Source: Actinopolyspora halophila DSM 43834
GTDB lineage: Bacteria > Actinomycetota > Actinomycetes > Mycobacteriales > Pseudonocardiaceae
DNA: 64,000 bases
Assembly: GCF_000371785.1 (NCBI RefSeq)
Contig: NZ_AQUI01000002.1
Span: 3,575,276 to 3,639,275 of the forward strand
Reading direction: 5' to 3'
Below the pieces are notes generated by a model. It had not been told where the DNA came from and did no database searches. It worked only from the letters and a program-made list of their open reading frames with translations. The position numbers and the translations under genes are program-made. The stretch's first letter is position 1, and each line of letters begins with the position of its first letter. Below, piece after piece: positions 17,003-25,291 of the stretch.

Positions 17003-18256
17003 ATGAACACCGAGGCCACCGCCGCATCAGCGCAGGAACTGCGTGCCCGCATGGTCGAGAAAGTCCGGGGAGACGGCTTCGCGACGAACCCGCGCGTGGA
17101 ACGCGTGCTCCGGCAGATGCCCCGCCACGAGTTCGTCCCCGAGGCCGACCTCCAGACCGCCTACCACCCGTTCGAAGCTGTCATCACCCACCGGTTCGCC
17201 GACGGCACCTCCCTGTCGTGCGCCTCCGCCCCGTTCGTGGTGGCGATGATGCTCGACCAGCTCGACGTGCACCCCGGTCACCGCGTACTCGAGATCGGCG
17301 CGGGCACCGGCTACAACGCCGCACTGCTGGCCGAACTCACCGGTGACTCCCAACTCGTGACCACCATCGACGCAGACCCCGAGGTGACCGAGCAGGCACG
17401 CCGCAACCTCGACGCTGCCGGATACGGCCACATGCACGTCGTCACCGGCGACGGCACCCACGGCGTGCCCGAGAACGGCCCGTACGACCGGATCATCGCC
17501 ACCGTCTCCCCCTGGGACATTCCCCCGAGCTGGTGGCAGCAGCTCGCCCCCGCCGGGCGGATGGTGCTGCCGCTGCGCTGGCGCGGCCAAACCCGCGCAG
17601 TGGCGCTGGCCGAGCGGGGCGGAAAGCTCGTCTCCGATGGTGTGGAGCTGTGCGGCTTCGTCCCCCTGACCGGGGACACCGAAGGCGAACGAACCGCGCC
17701 GATCACCAACGACGGCACCGTGAGCCTGCACTGGGACCGCGACCAGCCGATCGACCCCTCCAAGCTGCGTGGCGTGCTCGACACCCCGCACACCAGTCGC
17801 TGGTCCGGGCACATGATGGTCGCCAACGAGCCCTTCGACGGGATCTGGTTGCGGCTGACCGCCGAAGACAGCCGCACCTGCCGCATCAACGCGCACCCGA
17901 ACGTGCCCCGCGAGCTGGTCGCCCCACTGGCACCGATGCGCTCCCCCGCACTCGCCGACGGCGAGTCGCTGGCCTACGTGACCCAGCACCGGCACCGCAC
18001 CGAGGAAGGGTCCCGATGGGAACTCGGCGCGATCGGTCACGGACCAAACGCCGCCGCACTGGCCGACCGGCTGGTCGAGGTGATCGGACACTGGGCACAC
18101 GCCCGCGAGCAGCGGCCCACCATCATCGCCTGCCCCGCGGAGGCGGCAAGCACCGAGCACGATCACGGCACCACCATCGAGAAACGCCACAGTCGAGTCG
18201 CCGTCACCTACGCTCCCGAACCCGACCAGCCAGCGGAGAACCACCGGCGCTTCTGA
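17003..18256 (+). CDS. FxLD-system O-methyltransferase (PCMT-like)
   Basis: 417 residues from ATG 17003 (AAGGAAGGG upstream). The N-terminal half is a protein-L-isoaspartate O-methyltransferase domain with the SAM loop VLEIGAGTGYNAALLAE near residue 97 and RVLRQMPRHEFVPE near 33. The C-terminal half is the extension found in lanthipeptide-associated relatives. Characterised homologues methylate an Asp side chain in the modified peptide, which then cyclises to a succinimide and can yield isoaspartate. It ends the enzyme series of this locus. Confidence 0.9.
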   Translation: MNTEATAASAQELRARMVEKVRGDGFATNPRVERVLRQMPRHEFVPEADLQTAYHPFEAVITHRFADGTSLSCASAPFVVAMMLDQLDVHPGHRVLEIGAGTGYNAALLAELTGDSQLVTTIDADPEVTEQARRNLDAAGYGHMHVVTGDGTHGVPENGPYDRIIATVSPWDIPPSWWQQLAPAGRMVLPLRWRGQTRAVALAERGGKLVSDGVELCGFVPLTGDTEGERTAPITNDGTVSLHWDRDQPIDPSKLRGVLDTPHTSRWSGHMMVANEPFDGIWLRLTAEDSRTCRINAHPNVPRELVAPLAPMRSPALADGESLAYVTQHRHRTEEGSRWELGAIGHGPNAAALADRLVEVIGHWAHAREQRPTIIACPAEAASTEHDHGTTIEKRHSRVAVTYAPEPDQPAENHRRF

Positions 18257-18578
18257 CGACTCCCCCGCCGATCCCCTATCGATTCCAGACCCGAAGACAC
18301 TCCCGCACTCGAGGACCCCAGCCACGAGACAGGGCCCTGCACAGCGGCTCCTCCGACCACGCTGAGTTCCGGGCCTCTCCGAGTGCCACACCCGCCGAAG
18401 ACCTCCCCACCAGCTGCGTGGGTTGCTGCCCACAACCGCCGAAAGGCACGCAAAACGACCTCGCCACCACCATGGCCAGCCCCGCCGCGAACATCCCGCC
18501 AACTCCCGGAACAGGCTCCTTCGCCGCTGCGACACGGGACATCGGGGAGGCAGCGGCGCACAATGAGGAGCAGACGAG
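18257..18578. other. Intergenic stretch without a confident gene
   Basis: About 320 bp between the methyltransferase and the next XRE gene. A Pro/Ala-rich frame ending at 18582 has no family likeness and only a weak start. No FxLD motif or second precursor was found here. The promoter of the XRE gene should lie at the right edge. Confidence 0.4.
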
Positions 18579-19817
18579 ATGACCAACCGCAGCGCGGGCG
18601 CACTGACCTCGGCCGATCTCGGTGCGCGAGTTCGCATGATTCGGCGGCGACGCGGACTCGGTCTGGAGGTCGTCGCCGGGCTGGCCGGGATCTCCAAGAG
18701 CTACCTGAGTCGCTTGGAGTCCGGGCATCGCCAGTTCGACCGGCGAGGTTTGATCGAGGACCTCGCCAGCGCCCTGGGCTGCTCGATCGCGGACATCACG
18801 GGGGCTCCCATGGCGTCGTCCCACGACGATCACGAACAGACGCACGACGCTCTCGCCGAAATCCGGGCGGTGCTGCACACCTACGACACCGACGATCTCC
18901 CGGACGTGACCCCCAGACCGTTGTCGAAGCTGGTGCACACCGTGGATGCCGCCAACGAGGATTGCGCGCAGGCCCAGTACCACCGTGCCGCGCGGGAAGC
19001 GGCCACTCTGGTGGCCGAATCGCAGGCACAGCTGTGGACCAGCTCGGCAGCCGATCGCCGCACGGCCGTCCGCGCGGCAGTACTCGCCTGCTTCGTCGCC
19101 GGAGTGGTGACCAGCCGAGGCGGCAACATCGACCTGGCGGCCGCGGCGGCTCGACGTGGCCACGATCTCGCGCAACGCGGCGGCGATCCTGGCCTGGCCG
19201 GCTTCGCCCGCTGGTACTGGTCCCTGGAACTGACCAGCACCGCCGCCCGCACCCGTGCCACGACAGTGCTGACCGAGGGGATCACCGAGCTGTCCCCGAC
19301 GGTGCGGTGGTCGAACACCGACACGCTGACCGCCGAGATGACCGGGCTGCTGCATCTCCAGCTCGCTCGTACCGCCGCCCGGCAGGGCGACGGCGAGCAG
19401 GCCCATCTCCATCTCGACGAGGCCGACCGGATCGCTGCCCACACCGGCGAACAGGACGGGATGCGTCAGCATTTCGGCCCGAGCAACGCGGCCGCCTGGC
19501 GACTGAGCACCGGCATCGAACTGGGTGAGGGCCCGCGGGTCTACGACGAGGTGATGCGCGCGGGGCTGGACGTGACCGCGCTCGGCAGCCGAGAACGCGC
19601 CTCGTCGATCCACTTCGACCTGACCCGAGCACTGACCCAGCACGACCGAACACGTGACGCCGAGGCCGTCCGACATCTCGATGCCGCCGATCGCATCGCC
19701 CCGCAACGACTCCGCCCCGATCCCCTCGCCCGTGAGCTCATCGCCCAACTGACCCGTCGAGCCGCGCGGCCCTCGTGGGAATTGACCAGCCTGGCCCGTC
19801 GCTTCGGTCTGCGGTGA
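18579..19817 (+). CDS. XRE-family regulator with helical (TPR-like) C-terminal region
   Basis: 412 residues. Residues 13-70 form a helix-turn-helix (LGARVRMIRRRRGLGLEVVA, SKSYLSRLESG). The remainder is Ala/Leu/Arg-rich helical repeat sequence as in actinomycete XRE-TPR regulators that sense small peptides or metabolites. GAGGAG lies upstream of ATG 18579. Its position after the lanthipeptide enzymes suggests a second regulator of that locus, but it may act on the two small genes that follow. Confidence 0.85.
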   Translation: MTNRSAGALTSADLGARVRMIRRRRGLGLEVVAGLAGISKSYLSRLESGHRQFDRRGLIEDLASALGCSIADITGAPMASSHDDHEQTHDALAEIRAVLHTYDTDDLPDVTPRPLSKLVHTVDAANEDCAQAQYHRAAREAATLVAESQAQLWTSSAADRRTAVRAAVLACFVAGVVTSRGGNIDLAAAAARRGHDLAQRGGDPGLAGFARWYWSLELTSTAARTRATTVLTEGITELSPTVRWSNTDTLTAEMTGLLHLQLARTAARQGDGEQAHLHLDEADRIAAHTGEQDGMRQHFGPSNAAAWRLSTGIELGEGPRVYDEVMRAGLDVTALGSRERASSIHFDLTRALTQHDRTRDAEAVRHLDAADRIAPQRLRPDPLARELIAQLTRRAARPSWELTSLARRFGLR

Positions 19818-19871
19818 GGACGTTGCCAGCGTGGCAACTCCACACGGGCAATCATGCTTAGCGTAATCACC

Positions 19872-20108
19872 ATGACACAGTGCGACATCACACCACTCCA
19901 CCTACCGTCGGAGTCCACCTGGACCGACGCGACCGGTACAGCGCATTACCGGGACTGCTCCGACGAGCTTGGACGCACCCTGTGCGGACTCACCGTGTCC
20001 GTATCGGACGAACCCACCCACGCCGTCCTCGGCTGCGACGAGTGCGTCCGGGCCGACATCACCCGCTATGCCCGGGCACACCTGTGCGGGGTGTCCTGCC
20101 GTGACTGA
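19872..20108 (+). CDS. Small Cys-rich protein, putative zinc-binding
   Basis: 78 residues from ATG 19872. The Cys pattern is RTLCGLTV near residue 38, GCDECVRAD near 55-58 and LCGVSC near the end, comparable with the small protein at 10.5-10.8 kb. Function is unknown. It overlaps the next small gene by 8 nt, so the two are probably co-translated under the XRE gene upstream. Confidence 0.6.
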   Translation: MTQCDITPLHLPSESTWTDATGTAHYRDCSDELGRTLCGLTVSVSDEPTHAVLGCDECVRADITRYARAHLCGVSCRD

Positions 20109-20277
20109 CGCGGCCCCGTACCCGTCCGAACTGCCGCAACGGGAACCGCAGACCTCCGAAGGGGCACAGCTCGACCGGCGGCTGTCGTGGTCCGGGCAAC
20201 TCGTCGACCCGGCCACACCGTGCACCGATGTGCACCTGCTCATCCGCGTCCGAGATCTCCTACGGGCACAGCAGTAG
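20101..20277 (+). CDS. Small hypothetical protein
   Basis: 58 residues from GTG 20101, overlapping the preceding stop by 8 nt. It is hydrophilic, with WSGQLVDPATPCTDVHLLIR in its middle, and ends in a helical segment. No family is recognised. The overlap and compatible codon use are the only support. Confidence 0.5.
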   Translation: MTDAAPYPSELPQREPQTSEGAQLDRRLSWSGQLVDPATPCTDVHLLIRVRDLLRAQQ

Positions 20278-20508
20278 CAAGAAACCGCACACCTCGCACA
20301 CCGGAAATGCACTCGTTTCCGCTCTCTTCCGTGACGCTCGTACCACTGGTCACCGGCCACAGCGAGCGAACTGCTGTCTCCCCCGCTGTCCCGCAGGAAC
20401 GCCACCTCGCGACGCAACGCTGGTGGCCTCGACCGCCTATCCACCTGGAACAACAACTCTTCTCCCCCAACAGCTGTTCCCCAACGGGGCGAGGCGCCTG
20501 CAGGTGGT

Positions 20509-20619
20509 GTTGACCATGGAGCAGCGGCCGGTGGCTTCATGGCATTCGGACAGACGTTCGTAGCCGCGGAAGCTGCGGCAGTACTGGTTGGTCCAGCCCC
20601 AGGAGCTTTCGACGACCCC
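20509..20619 (-). pseudogene. Transposase relic, IS5-type C-terminus (second kind)
   Basis: On the minus strand the block reads VVESSWGWTNQYCRSF followed by RGYERLSE, corresponding to the VVERxFAWLxxxRRL ... YERL end of a DDE transposase of the IS5 group. No other transposase part or terminal repeat remains. It lies next to, but differs from, the relic at 20666. The surrounding bases from 20278 to 20915 hold no intact gene. Confidence 0.5.
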
Positions 20620-20665
20620 ATCGGCGCAGGAAAACGATGGAACCAGCTTGACCAGCGATTTCGAT

Positions 20666-20791
20666 GATGATCGCGGTGCCTTCGTGGTGGACGGCGAGTT
20701 CGCCGTATCTGATGACTACGGCGCGGTAGTGGTGCAGTGTCCCCGAGCCACCCGGCCACGAGATCCGCCTATCAGCCAGTGCTCACACGCT
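20666..20791 (-). pseudogene. IS5-family transposase C-terminal relic (copy 2)
   Basis: The minus strand encodes LHHYRAVVIRYGELAVHHEG, which aligns with copy 1 at 7988-8112 base by base over about 125 nt. Both copies point left. They may derive from one element family that once flanked the CRISPR-lanthipeptide segment. Confidence 0.55.
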
Positions 20792-20915
20792 CCTTAGCAG
20801 CACCCAACACCAACGACAAAACCGCAACGCCGAGACGCAAACCTACGAGGCCGACTTCTGACATCGAGACCCAGCAGGAATGCAGGGGTCTCGTCATGTC
20901 CAGAGAAAGTGATGT

Positions 20916-22226
20916 CTACGAGACGCCTCCCGATGCCCCGCTCGTGTTCTTGATCGGCACGTCGATGCGATCCCGCGCCACAACCACACCGTCTTGCAGG
21001 ACGAAGCATTCGACGACGTGCTCTCCCTGGAAGGTGGTGCGCTCGTCCCGGACGCCTGGCTGGCTCGAGCCGACGATCTGCCCACGGATGTTGTTCCTCC
21101 GCTCGGCCTCGGCACCCCGGTTCCGCACCTTCCACCGCAGCTCGTACGACCCCTCGACGCTGCAGGAGATCACTGTGAACTTCAGGCCTTTGTCGGCCAT
21201 GAGCGGGGATCCGCCGCGGAGCATCTCCCGCAGGAATGCCGGTCGCCATCCGTTCTGAGTAACCTCGCAGTCGATGGTCACCGAGTGTGTGATGTCAACC
21301 GGGAACTTGTCTTCGATGAATTCCTCGGTGTCGTCGAACGAGCGCGAGGATTCGCTGACCTTCTGCAGCGGCACCGACGTGCCGAACACCTCGCGCCACT
21401 TCCTGTTGGCGGGCGCTTTACCGTCGTCCGCGATCGCCTCGCGGCAGCGGTCGTAGGCCTTCCTCGCCTTCGGCTGGAACTTCGCCTTCACGTTGACGCG
21501 CTGGTTGCTGCCCAGCGCCAGGTAGAAGTCCTGGTCGAGCACGTCCTTGAGGAATTCGAAGAAGTCGCAGGCCATTGAGGCGTAGGAGCCAGTCCCCGCC
21601 GAGTCGTAGTTCGCGGTCGTCGAGAAGAAGTGGTGCACCAGGGTGTCGATGAGCAGACCGCCCATGGCAATGCCGTTCGCGTTCTTCCACGCACGGGCCA
21701 TCCTCGCGAGGTGGCGCATGCTCGTCGACGTGCGGTCGTTGCACTCCTTGGTCGCGCGGATCTCGTCGCGCGGTTTGGTCACCTTCCAGCCCTCTGCGGC
21801 TGTGTCCGGATAGTCGAAGCTGCCGTCGTCGTTCTCGAAGGCAGGCTGGATCTCGAACTTGAACGCGTTGCTGGTGAACTGGACGCGCACGACGCACTGG
21901 TCGACCCGGACCTCGGTGTGTGGGTACCGATCCTTCAAGACGTCTCGGACGCGTTCAAGAATTCTTCGCGGTCCCCTCTCGCCCTTGTAGCTCGCGCGCA
22001 GACCAGGCGGGACGATAAAGATCATGTCCAGGTCGGACACGCCCTTGATAGCGGTGTGCCGACCGTAGGAGCCCACCATCATCCTGTAGTCGGTGCAGCC
22101 GTCCTTGGACCGGAAGTCCTTGTTCAGCGCCTTCGTGATCTCGTCCCTCCGGGAGGCGACCGTGGCTGCCGTGTCGCCGATCTTGAGGTTCGCCAACAGA
22201 GCGTCGAAGATCTCGGACGTCCTCAT
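20916..22226 (-). CDS. CD-NTase (SMODS nucleotidyltransferase with AGS-C-type sensor domain)
   Basis: 436 residues from ATG 22226. The nucleotidyltransferase core shows MVGSYGRHTAIKG with G52-S53 and the catalytic pair in SDLDMIF (Asp65, Asp67), followed by FKFEIQPAF (120s) where the third acidic residue is expected. After a helical middle region the last 100 residues form a beta-rich domain typical of adenylyl/guanylyl-SMODS C-terminal sensors. CD-NTases make cyclic or linear oligonucleotides on phage infection (CBASS). It lies 2 nt after a SLATT membrane effector. No accessory cap genes are present, so the set is the minimal two-gene type. Confidence 0.85.
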   Translation of the reverse strand: MRTSEIFDALLANLKIGDTAATVASRRDEITKALNKDFRSKDGCTDYRMMVGSYGRHTAIKGVSDLDMIFIVPPGLRASYKGERGPRRILERVRDVLKDRYPHTEVRVDQCVVRVQFTSNAFKFEIQPAFENDDGSFDYPDTAAEGWKVTKPRDEIRATKECNDRTSTSMRHLARMARAWKNANGIAMGGLLIDTLVHHFFSTTANYDSAGTGSYASMACDFFEFLKDVLDQDFYLALGSNQRVNVKAKFQPKARKAYDRCREAIADDGKAPANRKWREVFGTSVPLQKVSESSRSFDDTEEFIEDKFPVDITHSVTIDCEVTQNGWRPAFLREMLRGGSPLMADKGLKFTVISCSVEGSYELRWKVRNRGAEAERRNNIRGQIVGSSQPGVRDERTTFQGEHVVECFVLQDGVVVARDRIDVPIKNTSGASGGVS

Positions 22227-22228
22227 GA

Positions 22229-22825
22229 TCACGCCTCGCCTTCGTCGAGCCGGAGCGCTGCGGGGAGGAACAGGTCGATCTCGCGGGGCGTGAACGTCAT
22301 CTCCTCGTTGTCCTTGAGGCCTTCCTGTGCCGTCGAGAACGCCTTGACGCTGGTCCGGGATGCCTCGGCGTAGACCGCTCGCGCGGCCTCCTGGAGCTCT
22401 TCGCGGCGGGCGCGAACCTCCGCATCGGAAGCCGTGCCCGACATCAGGTCGGCGATCAGCGACAGGTAGGACTCTCGGACGTCCCACAGCCGAGAGGCGC
22501 TGTCTCGATGCGCGTCGGCCTCCTCCGAGAACTTGAATGTCGTCGCGGAGAGGCTCAGCGCTGTGACAAGGAGTGCGATGAAGGAGGTTACGAGGCTGGT
22601 CAGGACCGGGGTCCCCAGAACACCGACCATCGCGGTCAGGAAGGTCCCCGTGCTGACCGCCGTGAGAGCGACCAGCGCAGCCTGCTGCCACCTGTGCCGG
22701 CGAAAGCAGAGGTCGGCCTGCTTCTCGTGCGTCTTGTGGCTGTAGACCACACGTCCAAAAGATTCACGCACCTGCGCGAGCAGGTACGGATCTCGGTCGG
22801 CCGCGGCCGTCTCATCGTTCGTCAT
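22229..22825 (-). CDS. SLATT-family two-TM effector
   Basis: 198 residues from ATG 22825 (start uncertain, weak ribosome site). Two adjacent membrane segments, about residues 45-66 (AALVALTAVSTGTFLTAMV) and 72-90 (LVTSFIALLVTALSLSA), are flanked by charged helices, the SLATT layout. SLATT proteins are predicted pore-forming effectors gated by nucleotides from SMODS enzymes. The downstream CD-NTase gene lies 2 nt away, consistent with one operon. An IS30 element begins about 50 bp upstream of the start. Confidence 0.82.
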   Translation of the reverse strand: MTNDETAAADRDPYLLAQVRESFGRVVYSHKTHEKQADLCFRRHRWQQAALVALTAVSTGTFLTAMVGVLGTPVLTSLVTSFIALLVTALSLSATTFKFSEEADAHRDSASRLWDVRESYLSLIADLMSGTASDAEVRARREELQEAARAVYAEASRTSVKAFSTAQEGLKDNEEMTFTPREIDLFLPAALRLDEGEA

Positions 22826-22876
22826 GCCATTCCGATCGTCGTCATGGGCCGCAGGAGAGCATGGTCTTTCTGGGGG

Positions 22877-24063
22877 CGGGGTCATGGGGTTGGTGCAAGG
22901 GTGGGGTGGAGTGTTTCGGCTGGGGTGGTCCAGTTGAGTGTCCATCGGGGTCGGGAGTTGAGGGTGTCGGCGATGGTGTCGAGGTCGTTTTGGTTGTGTT
23001 GGGACAGGTCGGTGCCTTTGGGTAGGAAGTCGCGGAGGAGTCGGTTGGTGTTTTCGTTGCTGCCGCGTAGCCAGGGGGTGCCGGGTGGGCAGAAGTACAC
23101 GGGGAGTCCGGTGGCCAGGGAGAATCGTGCGTGTTGGGCCATTTCTTTGCCTTGATCCCAGGTGAGGCTGCGGCGGAGCCGGTGGGGCAGGCGGGTGATG
23201 GTCTGGGCCAGTGTGTCGGCGACGGCGTCGGCGGTTTTGCCGTGGGGTAGGGCGGCCAGCAGCACGAATCGGGAGTGTCGTTCGACGAGGGTGGCGATCG
23301 CGGAGCCGTGGCTGCCCAGCACCAGGTCGCCTTCCCAGTGGCCGGGTACCGCGCGGTCGGCGGCTTCGGCGGGGCGGTCCGACAGTGGTACCGCGTCCGG
23401 CAGGCGCCCGCGTGTCTCGTTCGTACGGGTGTGGGGCCGGCGGCGGGGTTGGCGTCGCCGCAGATACCGGGTCAGTTCGCGGCGGAACTCGCCGCGAGAC
23501 TGCACGTACAGGCTGCGGTAGATCGTTTCGTGGCAGATGCGCATGCCCTCATCATGGGGAAATTCCCGTGGCAGCCGGTGAGCGATCTGTCGGGGGGACC
23601 AGCGATGGTGCCGCAGCCGGTCGGCGATGAAGGCGGCCAGCACCGGCCGGGTGGCCAGTTTCGACGTTTTCGGGCGCCGGGCACGGCGGACCGCGGCCTG
23701 GTCGGCCTGCTGGGGCCGGTAGTGCTCGCGGCCACCGTTCCGGCGGACCTCACGAGAGATCGTCGAGGTCGACCGGCATATCCCCACGGCGATGGCCCCG
23801 TAGCTGCGCCGGGCCTGCAGCCCCGCGTAGATATCTTGGCGGTCCTGCAGAGACAACGCCTGCGGATGCCGCCGCCGTGCCGGTGGGGCAATGCCGCCGT
23901 ACTCGTTGAGTACGCCTTCCACCGCCCGGTACGACACCCCCACACTCCGCGCGATCGCAGCCACGGTAGCCCCCTGCCGGTGCCACCACCACACCCACTG
24001 CTCCTGCAACAACGACACACTCGAAGACACCCAACCACCCTTGCACCCACCCCCTGAACCCAC
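22877..24063 (-). mobile_element. IS30-family insertion sequence
   Basis: The element has imperfect terminal inverted repeats. The left end contains GGTGCAAGGGTGG at 22892-22904, and the complement of the right end contains GGGTGCAAGGGTGG (24035-24048); preceding bases also align. It encodes one complete transposase. Total length of about 1.19 kb fits the family. Exact end bases and target duplication are estimates. Confidence 0.8.
22882..24030 (-). CDS. IS30-family transposase
   Basis: 382 residues from GTG 24030, chosen because the longer open frame runs out through the right inverted repeat. An N-terminal helix-turn-helix (GAIAVGICRSTSTISREVRR) precedes the DDE core: GHWEGDLVLG, SLTWDQGKEM and NENTNRLLRDFLPKGTDL. 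All three catalytic acidic positions are present, so the element may be active. The stop lies in the left terminal repeat. Confidence 0.93.
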   Translation of the reverse strand: MSSSVSLLQEQWVWWWHRQGATVAAIARSVGVSYRAVEGVLNEYGGIAPPARRRHPQALSLQDRQDIYAGLQARRSYGAIAVGICRSTSTISREVRRNGGREHYRPQQADQAAVRRARRPKTSKLATRPVLAAFIADRLRHHRWSPRQIAHRLPREFPHDEGMRICHETIYRSLYVQSRGEFRRELTRYLRRRQPRRRPHTRTNETRGRLPDAVPLSDRPAEAADRAVPGHWEGDLVLGSHGSAIATLVERHSRFVLLAALPHGKTADAVADTLAQTITRLPHRLRRSLTWDQGKEMAQHARFSLATGLPVYFCPPGTPWLRGSNENTNRLLRDFLPKGTDLSQHNQNDLDTIADTLNSRPRWTLNWTTPAETLHPTLAPTP

Positions 24064-24205
24064 AGGGTGAAAAAACTCGAAGTGTCCTCGCGACGGGGTG
24101 GGCTGATGTTGCACTTCCTCCTCGGAGAACACGATCACCTGGATGACGCGCCCGCGTGTGGTGGGACCAGCACTGTTCGCTGGGTGCGTTCAAGGAGGAA
24201 ACTAT

Positions 24206-24829
24206 ATGCGCAAGATGCGCAAAGCACTCGTGACGTTCGTGGTGACGATAGCTGGTGCGGGACTCGTTGCTCCGTCCGCTGCGGCCACGGACCGCGAGAG
24301 GCCGGAGGAGGCTGCCGGCTCGGAGGAGTTCGCCGCTGGCCTGCAAGCCGCACAGACAGGGGCTCAAACCTCTCGGTACGTGAAGGCCTCCTCGCCGGAG
24401 CAGGCCATGCGGATCCTCGACGCGCTGCAGTCGCCCCAGACGGCGAGCCCGTCGGACAAAGCGCTCGCGGCCAACGTTCAGTACGGCCCGTGCACGCTCA
24501 AGCCGAGTGTCATCCACCTGCGTACCTCAGGCGATCGGAACACGCTGGGAGCGAAGCCAGTCACCACCTGTGAGGTTCCCGTGACCTCCATCCGCCACGA
24601 CACTGACCTGCGCTACAAGTGGTGGTTGTGGTGGTCGTTGGCCGACAGCTACCCCGGCCCCGGCAACCAGAACCAAAAGCGCTACGAACAGAAGAACGTC
24701 GCGTGGCGCTGCAACGGCGCGGACTCGACCACGTGGGCCGGAACCACCGTGGGCACCATGGTTTTCGGTGGTGAGACCTACTACGCTCGGGTCTATCAAA
24801 CCCCTGTGGACAAGGATTGCGGTGCGTGA
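24206..24829 (+). CDS. Secreted hypothetical protein
   Basis: 207 residues from ATG 24206 with an excellent AAGGAGG. A signal peptide is clear: a basic start (MRKMRKALV), a hydrophobic stretch, and a likely cleavage after PSAAA near residue 30. The mature part has four Cys, a Trp-rich YKWWLWWSLAD segment and an aromatic C-terminus, similar in style to actinomycete secreted proteins of unknown role. It overlaps the next gene by 8 nt. The IS30 element ends about 140 bp upstream. Confidence 0.7.
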   Translation: MRKMRKALVTFVVTIAGAGLVAPSAAATDRERPEEAAGSEEFAAGLQAAQTGAQTSRYVKASSPEQAMRILDALQSPQTASPSDKALAANVQYGPCTLKPSVIHLRTSGDRNTLGAKPVTTCEVPVTSIRHDTDLRYKWWLWWSLADSYPGPGNQNQKRYEQKNVAWRCNGADSTTWAGTTVGTMVFGGETYYARVYQTPVDKDCGA

Positions 24830-25208
24830 ACCAATCGTGTGGCTGGTGTACGAACGCACCAGCCCTCCTGGAGTCGATGCGGGCGTCGAACCGTTGATCG
24901 CGGTGTGCGCCACCGAGGCAGAGGCCGAAAACCTCAGACAGGCCAGTTCTGCCCGCGGCCGGTATGCGTCCTGGGAGAAGCACCCGCTTCAGGGCGCTGC
25001 CAACCGGGCCGGCCCCCTCGTCGACGGCGAGATGGTGCACGTGGTGCTGCTCGGCGATGTGGACGCCGACCCTCGTGATCCGATCGCCATCGCCGTCTAC
25101 ACCGACCGCCACGCCGCGGAACAGCGCACAACCGACGAGCTGCATCACACCGGAGACTCCGAACACCACACGATTTCGCTGCCCATCGGGTGGCGAGCCG
25201 ACACCTGA
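24822..25208 (+). CDS. Hypothetical cytoplasmic protein
   Basis: 128 residues from GTG 24822, overlapping the secreted-protein stop. It starts REPIVWLVYERTSPP and contains two alpha/beta units of similar pattern (IAVCATEAEAENLRQ; IAIAVYTDRHAAEQR), suggesting a small duplicated fold. No signal peptide or known motif. Function unknown; co-translation links it with the secreted protein. Confidence 0.6.
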   Translation: MREPIVWLVYERTSPPGVDAGVEPLIAVCATEAEAENLRQASSARGRYASWEKHPLQGAANRAGPLVDGEMVHVVLLGDVDADPRDPIAIAVYTDRHAAEQRTTDELHHTGDSEHHTISLPIGWRADT

Positions 25209-25291
25209 CAGCCAACGGCCACGAGGTGATGCTCGGGCGAGGCGAGCAGCGATTCCACACCACGACCGGTTCCCCGAGCACTCCCGTGGCG

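Noticed and set aside
18471-18582. Possible second peptide precursor before the XRE-TPR gene
   Set aside because: No FxLD motif, no Cys in the putative core and a weak start, so it does not look like a lanthipeptide substrate.
17027-18697. 556-codon open frame on the minus strand
   Set aside because: Antisense to the PCMT-like methyltransferase, Gly/Val/Arg-rich, no motif, no ribosome site.
18276-19901. 541-codon open frame on the minus strand
   Set aside because: Antisense to the XRE-TPR regulator whose domain structure is evident on the plus strand.
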